A stretch of DNA of 64,000 nt from G965199725 sp965199725 (lineage in GTDB: Bacteria > Pseudomonadota > Gammaproteobacteria > Nitrosococcales > Methylophagaceae): positions 1,364,001-1,428,000 of the forward strand of contig OZ241321.1 of assembly GCA_965199725.1 (NCBI GenBank), read 5' to 3'. Positions 43,059-53,165 of the stretch are shown here, piece by piece. A program made the translations under genes and the position numbers. The notes beneath the pieces are model-generated. The model did no database searches. It was not told the origin of the DNA and saw nothing but the letters and a program-made list of their open reading frames with translations. Numbering within the stretch: the first letter of the stretch is position 1; each line of letters starts with the position of its first letter.

Positions 43059-45550
43059 ATGCAAAATCCAAATAACAAAGAAGCAAAAGCAAGGATAAAA
43101 ATAGACAAACTTCTTGAGCAAGCGGGATGGAGATTTTTTGATAATGAAAAAGGAAAAGCAAATATTGAGTTAGAAACAAAGGTAAAAATAACCCCAAAAG
43201 ATATTGATAGTTTAGGTAATGATTTTGAAAATACTAAAAACGGCTTTATAGATTATTTGCTTTTAGATGACAAAGATTTTCCTATCTGTGTTTTAGAGGC
43301 AAAACAAGAATCCATTGCGCCACTATCAGCTAAAGAACAAGCCAGAGATTATGCCAAAGGAAAAAATTGTCGTTTTATCATTTTATCCAATGGTATTTCT
43401 CACTATTTGTGGGATTTAAAACAGGATAACCCAGAACAAATAACTACTTTTCCCAGTCAAGAATCTTTGCAACAAAGATTTGATTATAAAGAAAATATAA
43501 CAGACCTTGTTGATGAAAAAGTTGATGAAAATTATTTAGCTCCCAAAAAAATCTTGCGTGATTATCAAGTGGAAGCAATTCAAGCACTGCAACAATCAGC
43601 TCAAAAAAGCAATAAGCGCTTTCTTTTTGAGATGGCGACAGGAACAGGCAAGACAACCGTTGCAGCAGCGATTTGTAAATTATTTTTAAAAACAGGCAAT
43701 GCTAAAAGAATTCTTTTTTAGTAGATAGAATTGAGTTAGAAGACCAAGCAGTCAAATCCTTTCAAGAAACTTTTGCAGATGAGTATTTTGTGGGAACGGT
43801 AAAAAATAGAAACTGGAATCATTGTAAAATTGTTGTCTCTACTATTCAAACTTTATTAGCAGGGAATCGTTATCGTCAATTTTTTTCTCCTATTGATTTT
43901 GAGTTTGTTATCTCTGATGAGGCACACCGTTCAATCAATGGCAACTCCAGAGCTGTTTTTGAATATTTCATTGGGTTTAAACTTGGATTGACTGCAACAC
44001 CAAAGAGTTACCTAAAAGGTATTGATAAAAAAGATTTGGCGCAAAAAAATATTAGGGCATTAGAGGAGAGAAATTTACGAGATACCTATAAGACTTTTGG
44101 TTGTGAAGAAAACCCTACTTATCGTTATGATTTGAATGAAGGCGTCAAAGGTTGTTTTTTGCTCAGCCCTTATGCTATTGATGTCAGGACAAAAATAACC
44201 ACTCAAATTTTATCAGATGATGGCTATGCTGTGATGGTAGAAAATGAAGAAGGAGACAAGCAAGAAGCAATTTTTAAAAAAGATTTTGAGAGAACATTTT
44301 TTAATGAGCCAACAAACGGTGCTTTTTGTCAAAGTATTTTAGAGAATGGCTTACAAGACCCTTTTACGGGTGAATTTGGTAAAACAATAGTCTTTTGTGT
44401 CAGCCAAAAACATGCCGCAAAAATTACCCAAATACTCAATCAAATGGCATCTCAAAAATGGCAAAATAAATATAATTCTGATTTTGCTGTGCAAGTAACC
44501 AGTCATGTTCAACATTCAGGGCAGTATACTAAAGATTTTTCAGCCAATAAGTTAAGGGGAAAATCTAAATTTAATCATGAACAATTTCCTGATTATGATA
44601 CTTCTAAAGCCAGAGTTTGTGTAACGGTGGGTATGATGACAACCGGCTATGATTGTCCTGATTTATTAAATGTTGTATTAATGCGTCCTATTTTTTCTCC
44701 TACTGACTTTATACAAATGAAAGGAAGAGGCACAAGAAAATACCAGTTTAAATATCATGAGATAGGAAAAACCAAAGACAAAGAAAAGTTTTTGCTATTA
44801 GATTTTTTTGCAAATTGTGAATATTTTGAAAAAGATTTTGACTATGACAAACAAATTCCTTTGCCAATTAAAACAGGAAACTTTTATGAACCGCAAGTCC
44901 CAGAAACCAAAATAAATCCTGAGGTAATAGACCTTAATGAAAAAGATCATGTCACAACAGAAACAGTTATTTACATTGGCAAAGAAGGAATGAAAATCGA
45001 CCAAGAACTTTATCCTCAACCCCACCAGCAATTTGAAGAGGTATTGAAACATAACACACTGCAAAAAATAAATGAAGAACAAGGAACAGAAGCCTTAGAG
45101 AGATTTATTAAAACAGAGGTTTTTAATCAACCTACTGAATACTGGACAGCAGAAAAAATTAGACAATCATACGAACAAAAATACCAAACAAGAAGAAAAA
45201 TACCATTGACTGAAATGATTTTAAAAGCATTAGGCTTACAGAAATCTTTCAAAAATCGCAAGCAACGATTAGAGGAAGAATTTCAAAAGTTTATAGATAT
45301 AGAAAAACCACTATTTTCATCACAACACCAACAAGATAAAAGATTAAATGATTTTTTTGAAAATTATCTTTCTGATAAAGTATTTCGTGAAATCATTGAT
45401 AGTGAGCAATACGCAGAACTAACCACTTATTCATCTTTTAATATGAGAGAACTAACAGAAATTAAAGAATTATTTCCAATTGCAAAAAATTATGTTAAAG
45501 CGTATTTACCTAAAGAAATGGCAGAGTTTGAATGGAGAGAAAATGATTAA
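43059..45550 (+). pseudogene. hsdR: Type I restriction enzyme HsdR, frameshifted
   Basis: HsdR cuts and translocates DNA in type I restriction. The first part (43059-43721) carries the PD-(D/E)xK nuclease site (GFIDYLL...VLEAKQ) and Walker A FEMATGTGKTT. It stops after a T6 tract (43714-43719); with one more T the frame would read RILFLVDRIELEDQ and continue into the second part (open to 45550), which has the DEAH box SDEAHRS, helicase motif VSQKHAAK and RGTRKYQF. The lesion is a -1 in a homopolymer, compatible with phase variation, decay or sequencing error. The region is AT-rich compared with comM and rnf, suggesting acquisition. Confidence 0.85.
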
Positions 45551-45602
45551 TGATATTTTCTCACTTACGACTTACCACTAATCATTAACAATTAATAAAG
45601 AT

Positions 45603-47979
45603 ATGTTGAACAGCGAAACTAAAAACCGTATCAATTCAGCAAGAGATATTTTAGTCGGGAAAATTCCAGACCCTAAAGGCCAAATTGAGCAAATTACTAA
45701 TGCTCTCATCTATAAGTTTATGGATGATCAAGATAGGGCAAGTATGGAATTAGGAGGTAAGGCGAGTTTTTTTATTGCTGATTTGGAACAATATGCTTGG
45801 CATAGACTTTTTGATAGCAAATTATCCAATCATGATCAAGCTATACTTTATATGGAAGGCATTAAAGCATTGTCAGAAAGTAAGCATTTACCAGCGCTTT
45901 TTCGTGCTATTTTCAAGGATGCCTACTTACCTTTTAGGGCATCCGATACTATTGCTTTATTTTTGAATGAAATCAAGGCATTTGACTATACTACTAATAG
46001 CGAAGAGTTAGGCAATGCTTTTGAGTACTTGCTTTCTGTGATGGGAAGCCAAGGCGATGCAGGCCAATTTAGGACTCCACGGCACATTATAGAGTTTATA
46101 GTTGATGTTGTAAGTCCCCAAAAAGAAGAAACTATTTTTGACCCTGCTTGTGGCACCGCTGGTTTTTTGATAGAAGCCTACAAGCATATTAGCAAAGATA
46201 GTGAGTTATCCTCACAAGATAAGCAGGCTTTAGGGAGCAATATCATAGGAGTAGATATTGATTCCCACTATGGCAAAATTAGCAAGGGCTAATTTGTATT
46301 TACATGGGTTTAAAACGCCACAAATTACAGAAGATGACACCCTCACCAATGATAAACTTTGGCAAGTGAAAAAATATCATTGCATATTAGCTAACCCTCC
46401 TTTTATGACCCCCAAGGGAGGCATCAAACCTCATGAAAAATTTACCGTAAAGGCCAACCGTTCGGAAGTGCTGTTTGTGGATTATATTGCTGAACACTTG
46501 AGGTTAGCAGGCAGGGCTGGAATTATTGTGCCGGAAGGGATTATTTTTCAAGCTGCAAATGCCTATAAAAGTTTAAGAAAACATTTGATAGAAGACTGGG
46601 GGCTCTATGCGGTTGTGAGTTTGCCAAGTGGAGTTTTTCAGCCTTATAGTGGGGTCAAAACTTCTATTTTGTTTTTGGATAGACAATTTGCTAACACTAC
46701 CAACGAAATTTTATTTTTAAAAGTTGAAAATGATGGTTTTGACTTGGGGGCACAAAGACGAAAAATAGCCAAAAATGATTTGCCTGCTGCTTTGGAAATT
46801 TTAAGAGAATGGAAAGAACAAAAAAATATCAATGAACTTCATACAAACCTTACTCATGCGGTAAGCAAAAACAAAATAGCTGAAAATGGAGAATACAACC
46901 TCACAGGCGATAGATACCAAGAAACCTTAGATTATAGTAATGCCAATTGGGAATATGTAAAAGTTGGAGATTTATTTGACTCTGGAAGAGGAAGAGTAAT
47001 AAGCAAAAGTGATATTCAACAAAATCAAGGAAAATATCCGGTTTATTCATCTCAAACAACAGATAATGGAATATTTGGATATATTAATAGCTATGATTTT
47101 GAAGGAGAATATTTAACTTGGACAACTGACGGAGCAAATGCAGGAAAAGTATTTTATAGAAAAGGTAAATTTAATTGCACAAATGTTTGTGGTACTTTGA
47201 AATTAAAACAAGAATTTGCAGGTAAGGTAAATCTTCAATTTGCTGCTCCTATACTTGATAAAGTTACTTATAAATATGTTATCAGAGTTGGAAATCCAAA
47301 ATTGATGAATAAAGAAATGGAAAGAATAAAAATCCCCCTTCCACCCCTTGAAGTCCAAAAAAAGATAGTTGTAGAGATAGAGCAGTGGCAAAAAGTCATA
47401 GATGGAGCCAAGCAAGTCATAGAAAACTACAAACCCAGTTTTAGAATAGATCCAGAGTGGGAGATGGTAGAGTTGGGGGAGGTTTGTGAAGTTTTGGATA
47501 GCAAAAGAAAACCAATAACAAAATTAGATAGAAAGAGTGGAGAGTACCCATACTACGGAGCAACAGGTATTTTAGATTATGTAAGAGATTATATTTTTGA
47601 TGAAAAATTGGTATTAGTTGGAGAAGATGGTGCTAAGTGGGGAAAAGGAGACAAAACAGCTTTTATTGCAAATGGTAAATATTGGGTAAATAATCATGTT
47701 CATGTTTTGAAACCTAATAGGAATAAAATTCTTGATGAACTATTGGTTGAAATATTAAATTCAATGGATTTAAAGAATCACATTACAGGGATTACTGTTC
47801 CAAAGTTAAATCAAGGAAACTTAAAAAAAATCAAAATCCCCCTCCCACCTTTGGAAGTGCAAGAACAAATCATTGCAGAAATAGAAGAAGAACAAGAAGC
47901 AATAGATGAATGTAAAAAACTTATGGAAAAAATGCAAAAGAAGATTGAGGGTAAAATTGGGGAGGTTTGGGGAGAATAG
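45603..47979 (+). pseudogene. hsdM/hsdS: Type I HsdM-HsdS fusion, frameshifted
   Basis: The N-terminal part (45603-46292) has the methyltransferase SAM motif DPACGTAGFL and the helical N-domain (EQITNALIYKFMDDQD). It leaves frame after GVDID; removing one T at 46262/46263 restores DIDPTMAKLARANLYLHGF and joins to the second part (from 46258), which holds the catalytic motif ANPPFM. About 230 residues into that part the protein passes without a stop into HsdS, with two target-recognition domains (from WEYVKVGDLF and WEMVELGEVC), each ending in IPLPPLEVQ and a coiled-coil segment. So M and S are fused in one reading frame. The +1 lesion leaves the methyltransferase in doubt. Confidence 0.85.
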
Positions 47980-47989
47980 TTTAATTTTC

Positions 47990-48979
47990 TTAAGTTACTG
48001 CCGGTATTTTTTGTTGAATAGTAGTAGGCAGGCGCATCACCACCATCTTTCTTGCCTCCCGCCAGAAACCTGATAATAACAGCAGCGAACAGCTGATAAT
48101 GATGCCTACATAAGTGGTGCTATTACCACTACTGGCAAGTCCATAATCACTAAATAGCTCACTAAGCGCAACAATAACGTATATCAATGCTGATACCATA
48201 AAAGCTCTTCTATCAATAATCAGCGATATAAAAATCAGTAACAAGTATAATAATACCATTGCTACCATCTCCGTTGTTTCATACCCAAGACTTAAAAAAA
48301 CTGGGTGTACCAAAAGCGGCGCTGCTGCCATGTGTAGCCAAAATGCTACATCTGACTTGCTGCTTACTCGTTGTAAATCAGTCAGATCCCAACGCATAGC
48401 AGTATAAAATACGGTCAGACCGCTTAAGAATATCATCGGTGATAGGTAGCCTTCACTACTGGGTACGATGGTCCGTAACAAGAATATGGCAAAAAATACA
48501 ACTGTAACAGCGCCTGCGGCAACAGTAATGGGTACTCTGAATCTCTGCCAGTGGAACCAAGTGGCCACTGATGAAGCTAACGCGGCCAGCATAAAAGCAT
48601 GGTCTGGCAATATGTCTTTTGTTAATAAAACAACAGCCATGAAAGTAGCGATGACAAAGGTAATCAGTAGCGTGATTGCAGGCAATGCCATTTTTCGTTT
48701 TAACACAAAAATTTCAGTCAGCGCCCAAGACATAATGGCAACGAGAGCAGTTGCTGCTAATCGGTTAATCTCAGATACTGCCAAGCCTACAGAATATAAC
48801 AGCAAACCGCTGGCAATTACGACGAATATATCGTTAAAACTTGCCACCAACCTGATGTTTTCTTCGTCCGCTGTATGAGTATTACTACTTGTTGCGCTAT
48901 CCTGTCTGAATGCTGCTACAGATGTCTCATTGAAAATACCTTTTTTTATTGCACGTTCCAAATCTTCATCTGTATACAT
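47990..48979 (-). CDS. Polytopic membrane protein of unknown function
   Basis: This is a 329-residue protein with a soluble N-terminal stretch (MYTDEDLERAIKKGIFNET) and then about ten membrane segments. I do not recognise a functional motif; the start resembles proteins of the DUF2157 kind. It starts 10 bases after the nhaA stop and is the last gene of the rnf-nth-nhaA operon, so its expression is likely linked to theirs. It faces the end of hsdMS with 10 bases between stops. Confidence 0.65.
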   Translation of the reverse strand: MYTDEDLERAIKKGIFNETSVAAFRQDSATSSNTHTADEENIRLVASFNDIFVVIASGLLLYSVGLAVSEINRLAATALVAIMSWALTEIFVLKRKMALPAITLLITFVIATFMAVVLLTKDILPDHAFMLAALASSVATWFHWQRFRVPITVAAGAVTVVFFAIFLLRTIVPSSEGYLSPMIFLSGLTVFYTAMRWDLTDLQRVSSKSDVAFWLHMAAAPLLVHPVFLSLGYETTEMVAMVLLYLLLIFISLIIDRRAFMVSALIYVIVALSELFSDYGLASSGNSTTYVGIIISCSLLLLSGFWREARKMVVMRLPTTIQQKIPAVT

Positions 48980-48988
48980 ATCAAATCT

Positions 48989-50161
48989 TCATCGTGAAAT
49001 CTTTTCGGGTAATGTTGCCCTAAGTAGGCAATAACCCAGTATACCAGAAGCCAGTGAACCTAAAATAATGCCCAGCCTTTCATCAAATAGAAAATTAACG
49101 CCACTTTCTTCAAAAGCGAGTCCGCCAATAAACAAACTCATGGTAAAGCCTACTCCACATAACGCAGCAGTACCGTACAGGTTAAGCCAGTTCATATCAT
49201 CAGGTAACCGTGTTAATTTAAGTGCAATAAACAACCAGCAAAACCCCAAAATACCTATCTGTTTACCTAAAAATAAGCCCAGTGATATACCGACTGGCAC
49301 ACTATGCATTAGTTGCTCCATACCTACCCCGGTTAAATTGACACCTGCATTAGCAAACGCAAATACCGGTATCACAAAAAACATAACCACCCCGTGCAGA
49401 TCATGTTCCATATTCTTCAGGGGTGAATCATCAGAGTTAGACTTGGAATACATGGGTATAAACATAGCCAGAATAACCCCACACAGTGTGGCATGAACGC
49501 CAGATTTTAACAGCGCACCCCACATGATAAGACCCGTTAAAATATAAGGGCTTCTTAATGTTACGTTGTAGCGGTTGAGGGCAAACAAGACTGGTAGACA
49601 GAGCAGTACAACACCTAAAGCATACAATGATATTTTTGAGGCATAAAAAAACGCGATGATTAAAATTGCCCCAATATCATCAAAAATAGCCAGTGATGTG
49701 AGAAACAGTTTTATGCTTATTGGCACACGCGAACCCAGCAAGGCTAATATACCAAGGGCAAATGCTATATCAGTTGCGACTGGTATTGCCCAGCCATTCA
49801 AGGCAATCGGATCATCATAATTAAAATACACATAAATCAATGCAGGCACAATCATCCCGCCTGCCGCGCCTGCTGCTGGTAGGATAATATTACGCCTGTC
49901 TGCCAGGCCGCCTTCAATAAATTCCCGTTTTAATTCAAGGCCCACCAAAAAGAAAAATACCACCATCAGACCATCGTTAATCCACAGCAAAAGTGGCTTG
50001 GCAATTTCAAACGTGCCAGCCTTGAACATCACCAGTGTTGACAGTAACAACTGATAGTAGGACGCAATACTCGAATTAGCTAACAGCAAAGCTAATGCTG
50101 TGGCCAGCAGTAGCAACATGCCAGCAGCAGTTTCGCCTGTAAACCATGACTTAGTAGCCAT
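48989..50161 (-). CDS. nhaA: Na+/H+ antiporter NhaA
   Basis: This is a 12-helix inner-membrane antiporter exporting Na+ for two protons. The conserved Asp pair (FDDIGAILIIAFF) and the preceding PVATDIAFALG block carry the ion-binding residues. It has 390 residues, close to E. coli NhaA (388). It starts one base after the nth stop, within a nine-gene operon headed by Rnf. Confidence 0.95.
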   Translation of the reverse strand: MATKSWFTGETAAGMLLLLATALALLLANSSIASYYQLLLSTLVMFKAGTFEIAKPLLLWINDGLMVVFFFLVGLELKREFIEGGLADRRNIILPAAGAAGGMIVPALIYVYFNYDDPIALNGWAIPVATDIAFALGILALLGSRVPISIKLFLTSLAIFDDIGAILIIAFFYASKISLYALGVVLLCLPVLFALNRYNVTLRSPYILTGLIMWGALLKSGVHATLCGVILAMFIPMYSKSNSDDSPLKNMEHDLHGVVMFFVIPVFAFANAGVNLTGVGMEQLMHSVPVGISLGLFLGKQIGILGFCWLFIALKLTRLPDDMNWLNLYGTAALCGVGFTMSLFIGGLAFEESGVNFLFDERLGIILGSLASGILGYCLLRATLPEKISR

Positions 50162-50815
50162 TTACACTGTACCTGTTTGCAGTCTTTGTTGCTGGCGGAA
50201 AGTATCGCAATAGGCAGTAACGACACAGATATTACAATGAGGGTTTCTGGCGGTACAGACATAGCGACCATGCAATATCAGCCAATGGTGAGCATCTTGG
50301 AGAAATGCATCAGGCACTACCTGCATCAGTTTATTTTCAACGGCATCTACCGTCTTACCTCGCGCCAGACCAGTGCGGTTAGACAGACGAAACAGATGGG
50401 TATCAACGGCAATCACTGGCTGATTAAAGGCTGTGTTTAGTATTACATTCGCTGTTTTTCGCCCAACACCGGGCAAGGCTTGCAACGCATCACGATTATT
50501 GGGCACTTCACCGTTATGCTTGTCTAGTAACTGACGGCAGGTTTTAATGATGTTATTGGCTTTTGTATTAAACAGGCCAATTGTTTTGATATATTGTTTA
50601 AGGCTATCAACACCTAAATCCAAAATAGATTGTGGCGTGTTGGCAATGCGATAGAGTTTGTTCGTTGCTTTATTGACACTGACATCAGTAGCTTGTGCTG
50701 ATAGCATAACTGCAACCAGTAGTTCAAATGGTGATGTATAATTAAGCTCAGTAGTAGGCTTTGGCGTTTTTGCTTTAAGTGCTGAAAAGAACGCATACCG
50801 TTGTGATTGATTCAT
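50162..50815 (-). CDS. nth: Endonuclease III
   Basis: This DNA glycosylase/AP lyase removes oxidised pyrimidines. It has the helix-hairpin-helix LPGVGRKTANV with the catalytic Lys, the catalytic Asp in VDTHLFRLSNR, and a [4Fe-4S] cluster motif C-x6-C-x2-C-x5-C (CTARNPHCNICVVTAYC). The frame begins at a TTG at 50821, but the ATG at 50815 with GGGTGA 6 bases upstream matches the E. coli start MN and gives 217 residues. rnf-nth linkage is conserved in gammaproteobacteria. Confidence 0.95.
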   Translation of the reverse strand: MNQSQRYAFFSALKAKTPKPTTELNYTSPFELLVAVMLSAQATDVSVNKATNKLYRIANTPQSILDLGVDSLKQYIKTIGLFNTKANNIIKTCRQLLDKHNGEVPNNRDALQALPGVGRKTANVILNTAFNQPVIAVDTHLFRLSNRTGLARGKTVDAVENKLMQVVPDAFLQDAHHWLILHGRYVCTARNPHCNICVVTAYCDTFRQQQRLQTGTV

Positions 50816-50821
50816 ACGCAA

Positions 50822-51508
50822 TCACCCAACGGCTTCGGCAACACCATTAGTCTCTACTATTGATTGACTGCTTTTTTGGCGGGCATCAATCATGTTTTTC
50901 AATGCAACAATCAATCCTAAACCAATAAAAGCGCCAGGCGGCATTAATGCCATTAGGAAACCGCGATAATCATCAAATATCACGATCGTGACATGACGGG
51001 CAGCTTCACCAAACATCAGGTGCGCGTCACTTAACAAGGTGCCAGAACCGATAAGTTCGCGCAGAACGCCCAATAACACCAGCACTGCAGCAAAGCCAAG
51101 CCCCATCATCAGGCCATCAACCAGCGATGGCCATATGCCATTTCTGGAGGCAAACGCTTCTGCCCGACCAATGATGGCACAGTTAGTTACAATTAATGGG
51201 ATAAATATACCCAGAATTAAATATAACTGGTGAAACCAGGCGTCCATTAATAATTCAATCATAGTTACAATGGAGGCAATTACCATGACAAAGACTGGCA
51301 AACGTGTTTCGCTAGGAATCTGTTTGCGTAATAAGGAAATGATGCCGTTGGATGCAACCAGTGTCAGCAGGGTTGCTATGCCTAACCCCAGACCATTAAT
51401 GACAGTATTACTCACAGCCAAGAGTGGGCACAAGCCGAGCAATTGTACCAGCGCCGGATTATTTTTCCATAGACCATCACGCATGATTGGGCCATATACG
51501 TCGTTCAT
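50822..51508 (-). CDS. rnfE: Rnf complex subunit E
   Basis: This is a 228-residue integral membrane subunit (RsxE/NqrD family) of the Rnf ferredoxin:NAD oxidoreductase, an ion-pumping complex. Six membrane helices are visible, with the typical NNPALVQLLGLCPLLAVSNT near the N-terminus and NCAIIGRAEAFASRNG mid-protein. Its ATG overlaps the rnfG stop as ATGA, and it ends one base before the nth frame. Confidence 0.94.
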   Translation of the reverse strand: MNDVYGPIMRDGLWKNNPALVQLLGLCPLLAVSNTVINGLGLGIATLLTLVASNGIISLLRKQIPSETRLPVFVMVIASIVTMIELLMDAWFHQLYLILGIFIPLIVTNCAIIGRAEAFASRNGIWPSLVDGLMMGLGFAAVLVLLGVLRELIGSGTLLSDAHLMFGEAARHVTIVIFDDYRGFLMALMPPGAFIGLGLIVALKNMIDARQKSSQSIVETNGVAEAVG

Positions 51509-52140
51509 TGTCTATCCTCTACAACGGCAAACAGTTGATCACGATGCTGGTTGAAATAGATCAGCGCTTTTTTGACTGCGGCAACAACAGCGCGAGGTGT
51601 AATGGTTGCACCAGTAAATTCATCAAAATCACCACCGTCTTTTTTCACTTGCCAGCTATATTGTGCAGGATTTTGCAATGATAACCCAGTAAATTGCAAT
51701 ATCCAGTTAGATTTATTTTCATTTATTTTATCACCCAGTCCAGGGGTTTCTTTATGACTGATAGCACGAACGCCAGTTAATTTGCCAGTATAGTTGATGC
51801 CAACGAGCAGTTTTATTTTTCCACTATAACCATTTGGCGCAATCACGTTAAGCACAATGGCGGCAGGATCGGCATTCATTCGCGCACGATACACAATGCT
51901 GGCCTTATCGTTACCAAGCTCTTTTACCGGCGGCAGGGTAAGTGTATCAGTCAAAATATCGTTATTATATAATTGCTCATCAATAACAGCCTCAATCGCT
52001 GCCAGTAAAATAATACGCTCGTTGGCAATAATGCGGTCACGTGTACCGATTTCGGTCAGTGACACTAAACCAGTCGCTGCAACCGCAAATATAGCCAATA
52101 TCAGGCCAATCTTTGTCGCTGTTAACTGAATGCCTGACAT
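51505..52140 (-). CDS. rnfG: Rnf complex subunit G
   Basis: This membrane-anchored flavoprotein subunit (RsxG/NqrC family, 211 residues) has one N-terminal helix (IGLILAIFAVAATGLVSL) and a periplasmic domain. The covalent FMN site is DEFTGATITPRAVV (Thr in S/T-GAT). The GETPGLGDKI-type block reads KETPGLGDKINENK. It overlaps rnfD by one base and rnfE by 4. Confidence 0.94.
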   Translation of the reverse strand: MSGIQLTATKIGLILAIFAVAATGLVSLTEIGTRDRIIANERIILLAAIEAVIDEQLYNNDILTDTLTLPPVKELGNDKASIVYRARMNADPAAIVLNVIAPNGYSGKIKLLVGINYTGKLTGVRAISHKETPGLGDKINENKSNWILQFTGLSLQNPAQYSWQVKKDGGDFDEFTGATITPRAVVAAVKKALIYFNQHRDQLFAVVEDRQ

Positions 52141-53165
52141 TATGTGCCATAGACCTTAGGTTGGGTATAGTAGTCAATCAGCGGTGTTAGCATATTCATT
52201 ATCAGTACGGCAAATGCAATGCCGTCAGGGTAGCCACCCCATACTCTTATGACATAAGTGAGGAGGCCGACACCAACACCAAAGATGAGTCGCCCTTTAG
52301 CGGTGGTAGCTGCTGTTACCGGGTCAGTGGCAATAAAGAATGCGCCCAGCATGGTGCCGCCACTGAATAGGTGAAACCATGGTGTACCCGTTATTGTTGG
52401 TGTAATAAGGTAGGTAATCATACTGATAAAGGTTAGTGCCGTCAGCATTGCGATTGGAATATGCCAGCTGATAACACCACGCATAATGAGAAAAATGCCG
52501 CCAATTAAAAACAATGCATTAATCCATTCCCAGCCCTTGCCGCCAACTAATCCAAATAACGGCTCTGTCATAATATGCGTGGGTTTCTGCGACAGCCCAA
52601 TTTGGGTTTTCATCGTATCTAAAGGCGTTGCTCCCGAAAATGCATCAATACCAACAAGATTTATCTGACCATTAACAATAAGCTGAAAAGTGGTATAAAT
52701 ATCAACATTCTTTTCAGTTAATGTTGCTACTGGTAGCCATGTTGTCATTTCTACCGGAAAGGAAATAAGCAATAACACATACGCCATCATAGCGGGGTTA
52801 AATGGATTATAGCCCAGTCCGCCATAGAGGTGTTTTGCAAAAATAATGGCAAACAGGATGCCAACAGTTGTTAACCACCAAGGCGCAAGTGGTGGTAAGG
52901 CAATAGCCAGCAATGTTGCAGTGACTACAGCGCTCCCATCAGTTAAAAATGGCATCAGTGCTCGCTTACGCAATGTCAGCATTGCAGCTTCTGTCAGTAA
53001 TGCGACTGTAATTGCTAGACTGATGGTAATCAGAACACCAGGACCAAAGAAGTAAACAAGCCCAATGACAGCCGGAATGAGTCCCACCAAAACTGTCAAC
53101 ATCTGCACAGTCACAGTATTGTTGCCTGACAAAAAAGGTGATGATAGTTGACTTAAAGGCATCAT
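52140..53165 (-). CDS. rnfD: Rnf complex subunit D
   Basis: This is a 341-residue polytopic subunit (RsxD/NqrB family) that carries FMN covalently at a Thr in AFSGATPLDTMK. Motifs NPFNPAMMAYVLLLISFP and ATDPVTAATTAKGR are family-typical. Its ATG lies directly at the rnfC stop and its own end overlaps the rnfG start as TAATG. Confidence 0.94.
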   Translation of the reverse strand: MMPLSQLSSPFLSGNNTVTVQMLTVLVGLIPAVIGLVYFFGPGVLITISLAITVALLTEAAMLTLRKRALMPFLTDGSAVVTATLLAIALPPLAPWWLTTVGILFAIIFAKHLYGGLGYNPFNPAMMAYVLLLISFPVEMTTWLPVATLTEKNVDIYTTFQLIVNGQINLVGIDAFSGATPLDTMKTQIGLSQKPTHIMTEPLFGLVGGKGWEWINALFLIGGIFLIMRGVISWHIPIAMLTALTFISMITYLITPTITGTPWFHLFSGGTMLGAFFIATDPVTAATTAKGRLIFGVGVGLLTYVIRVWGGYPDGIAFAVLIMNMLTPLIDYYTQPKVYGT

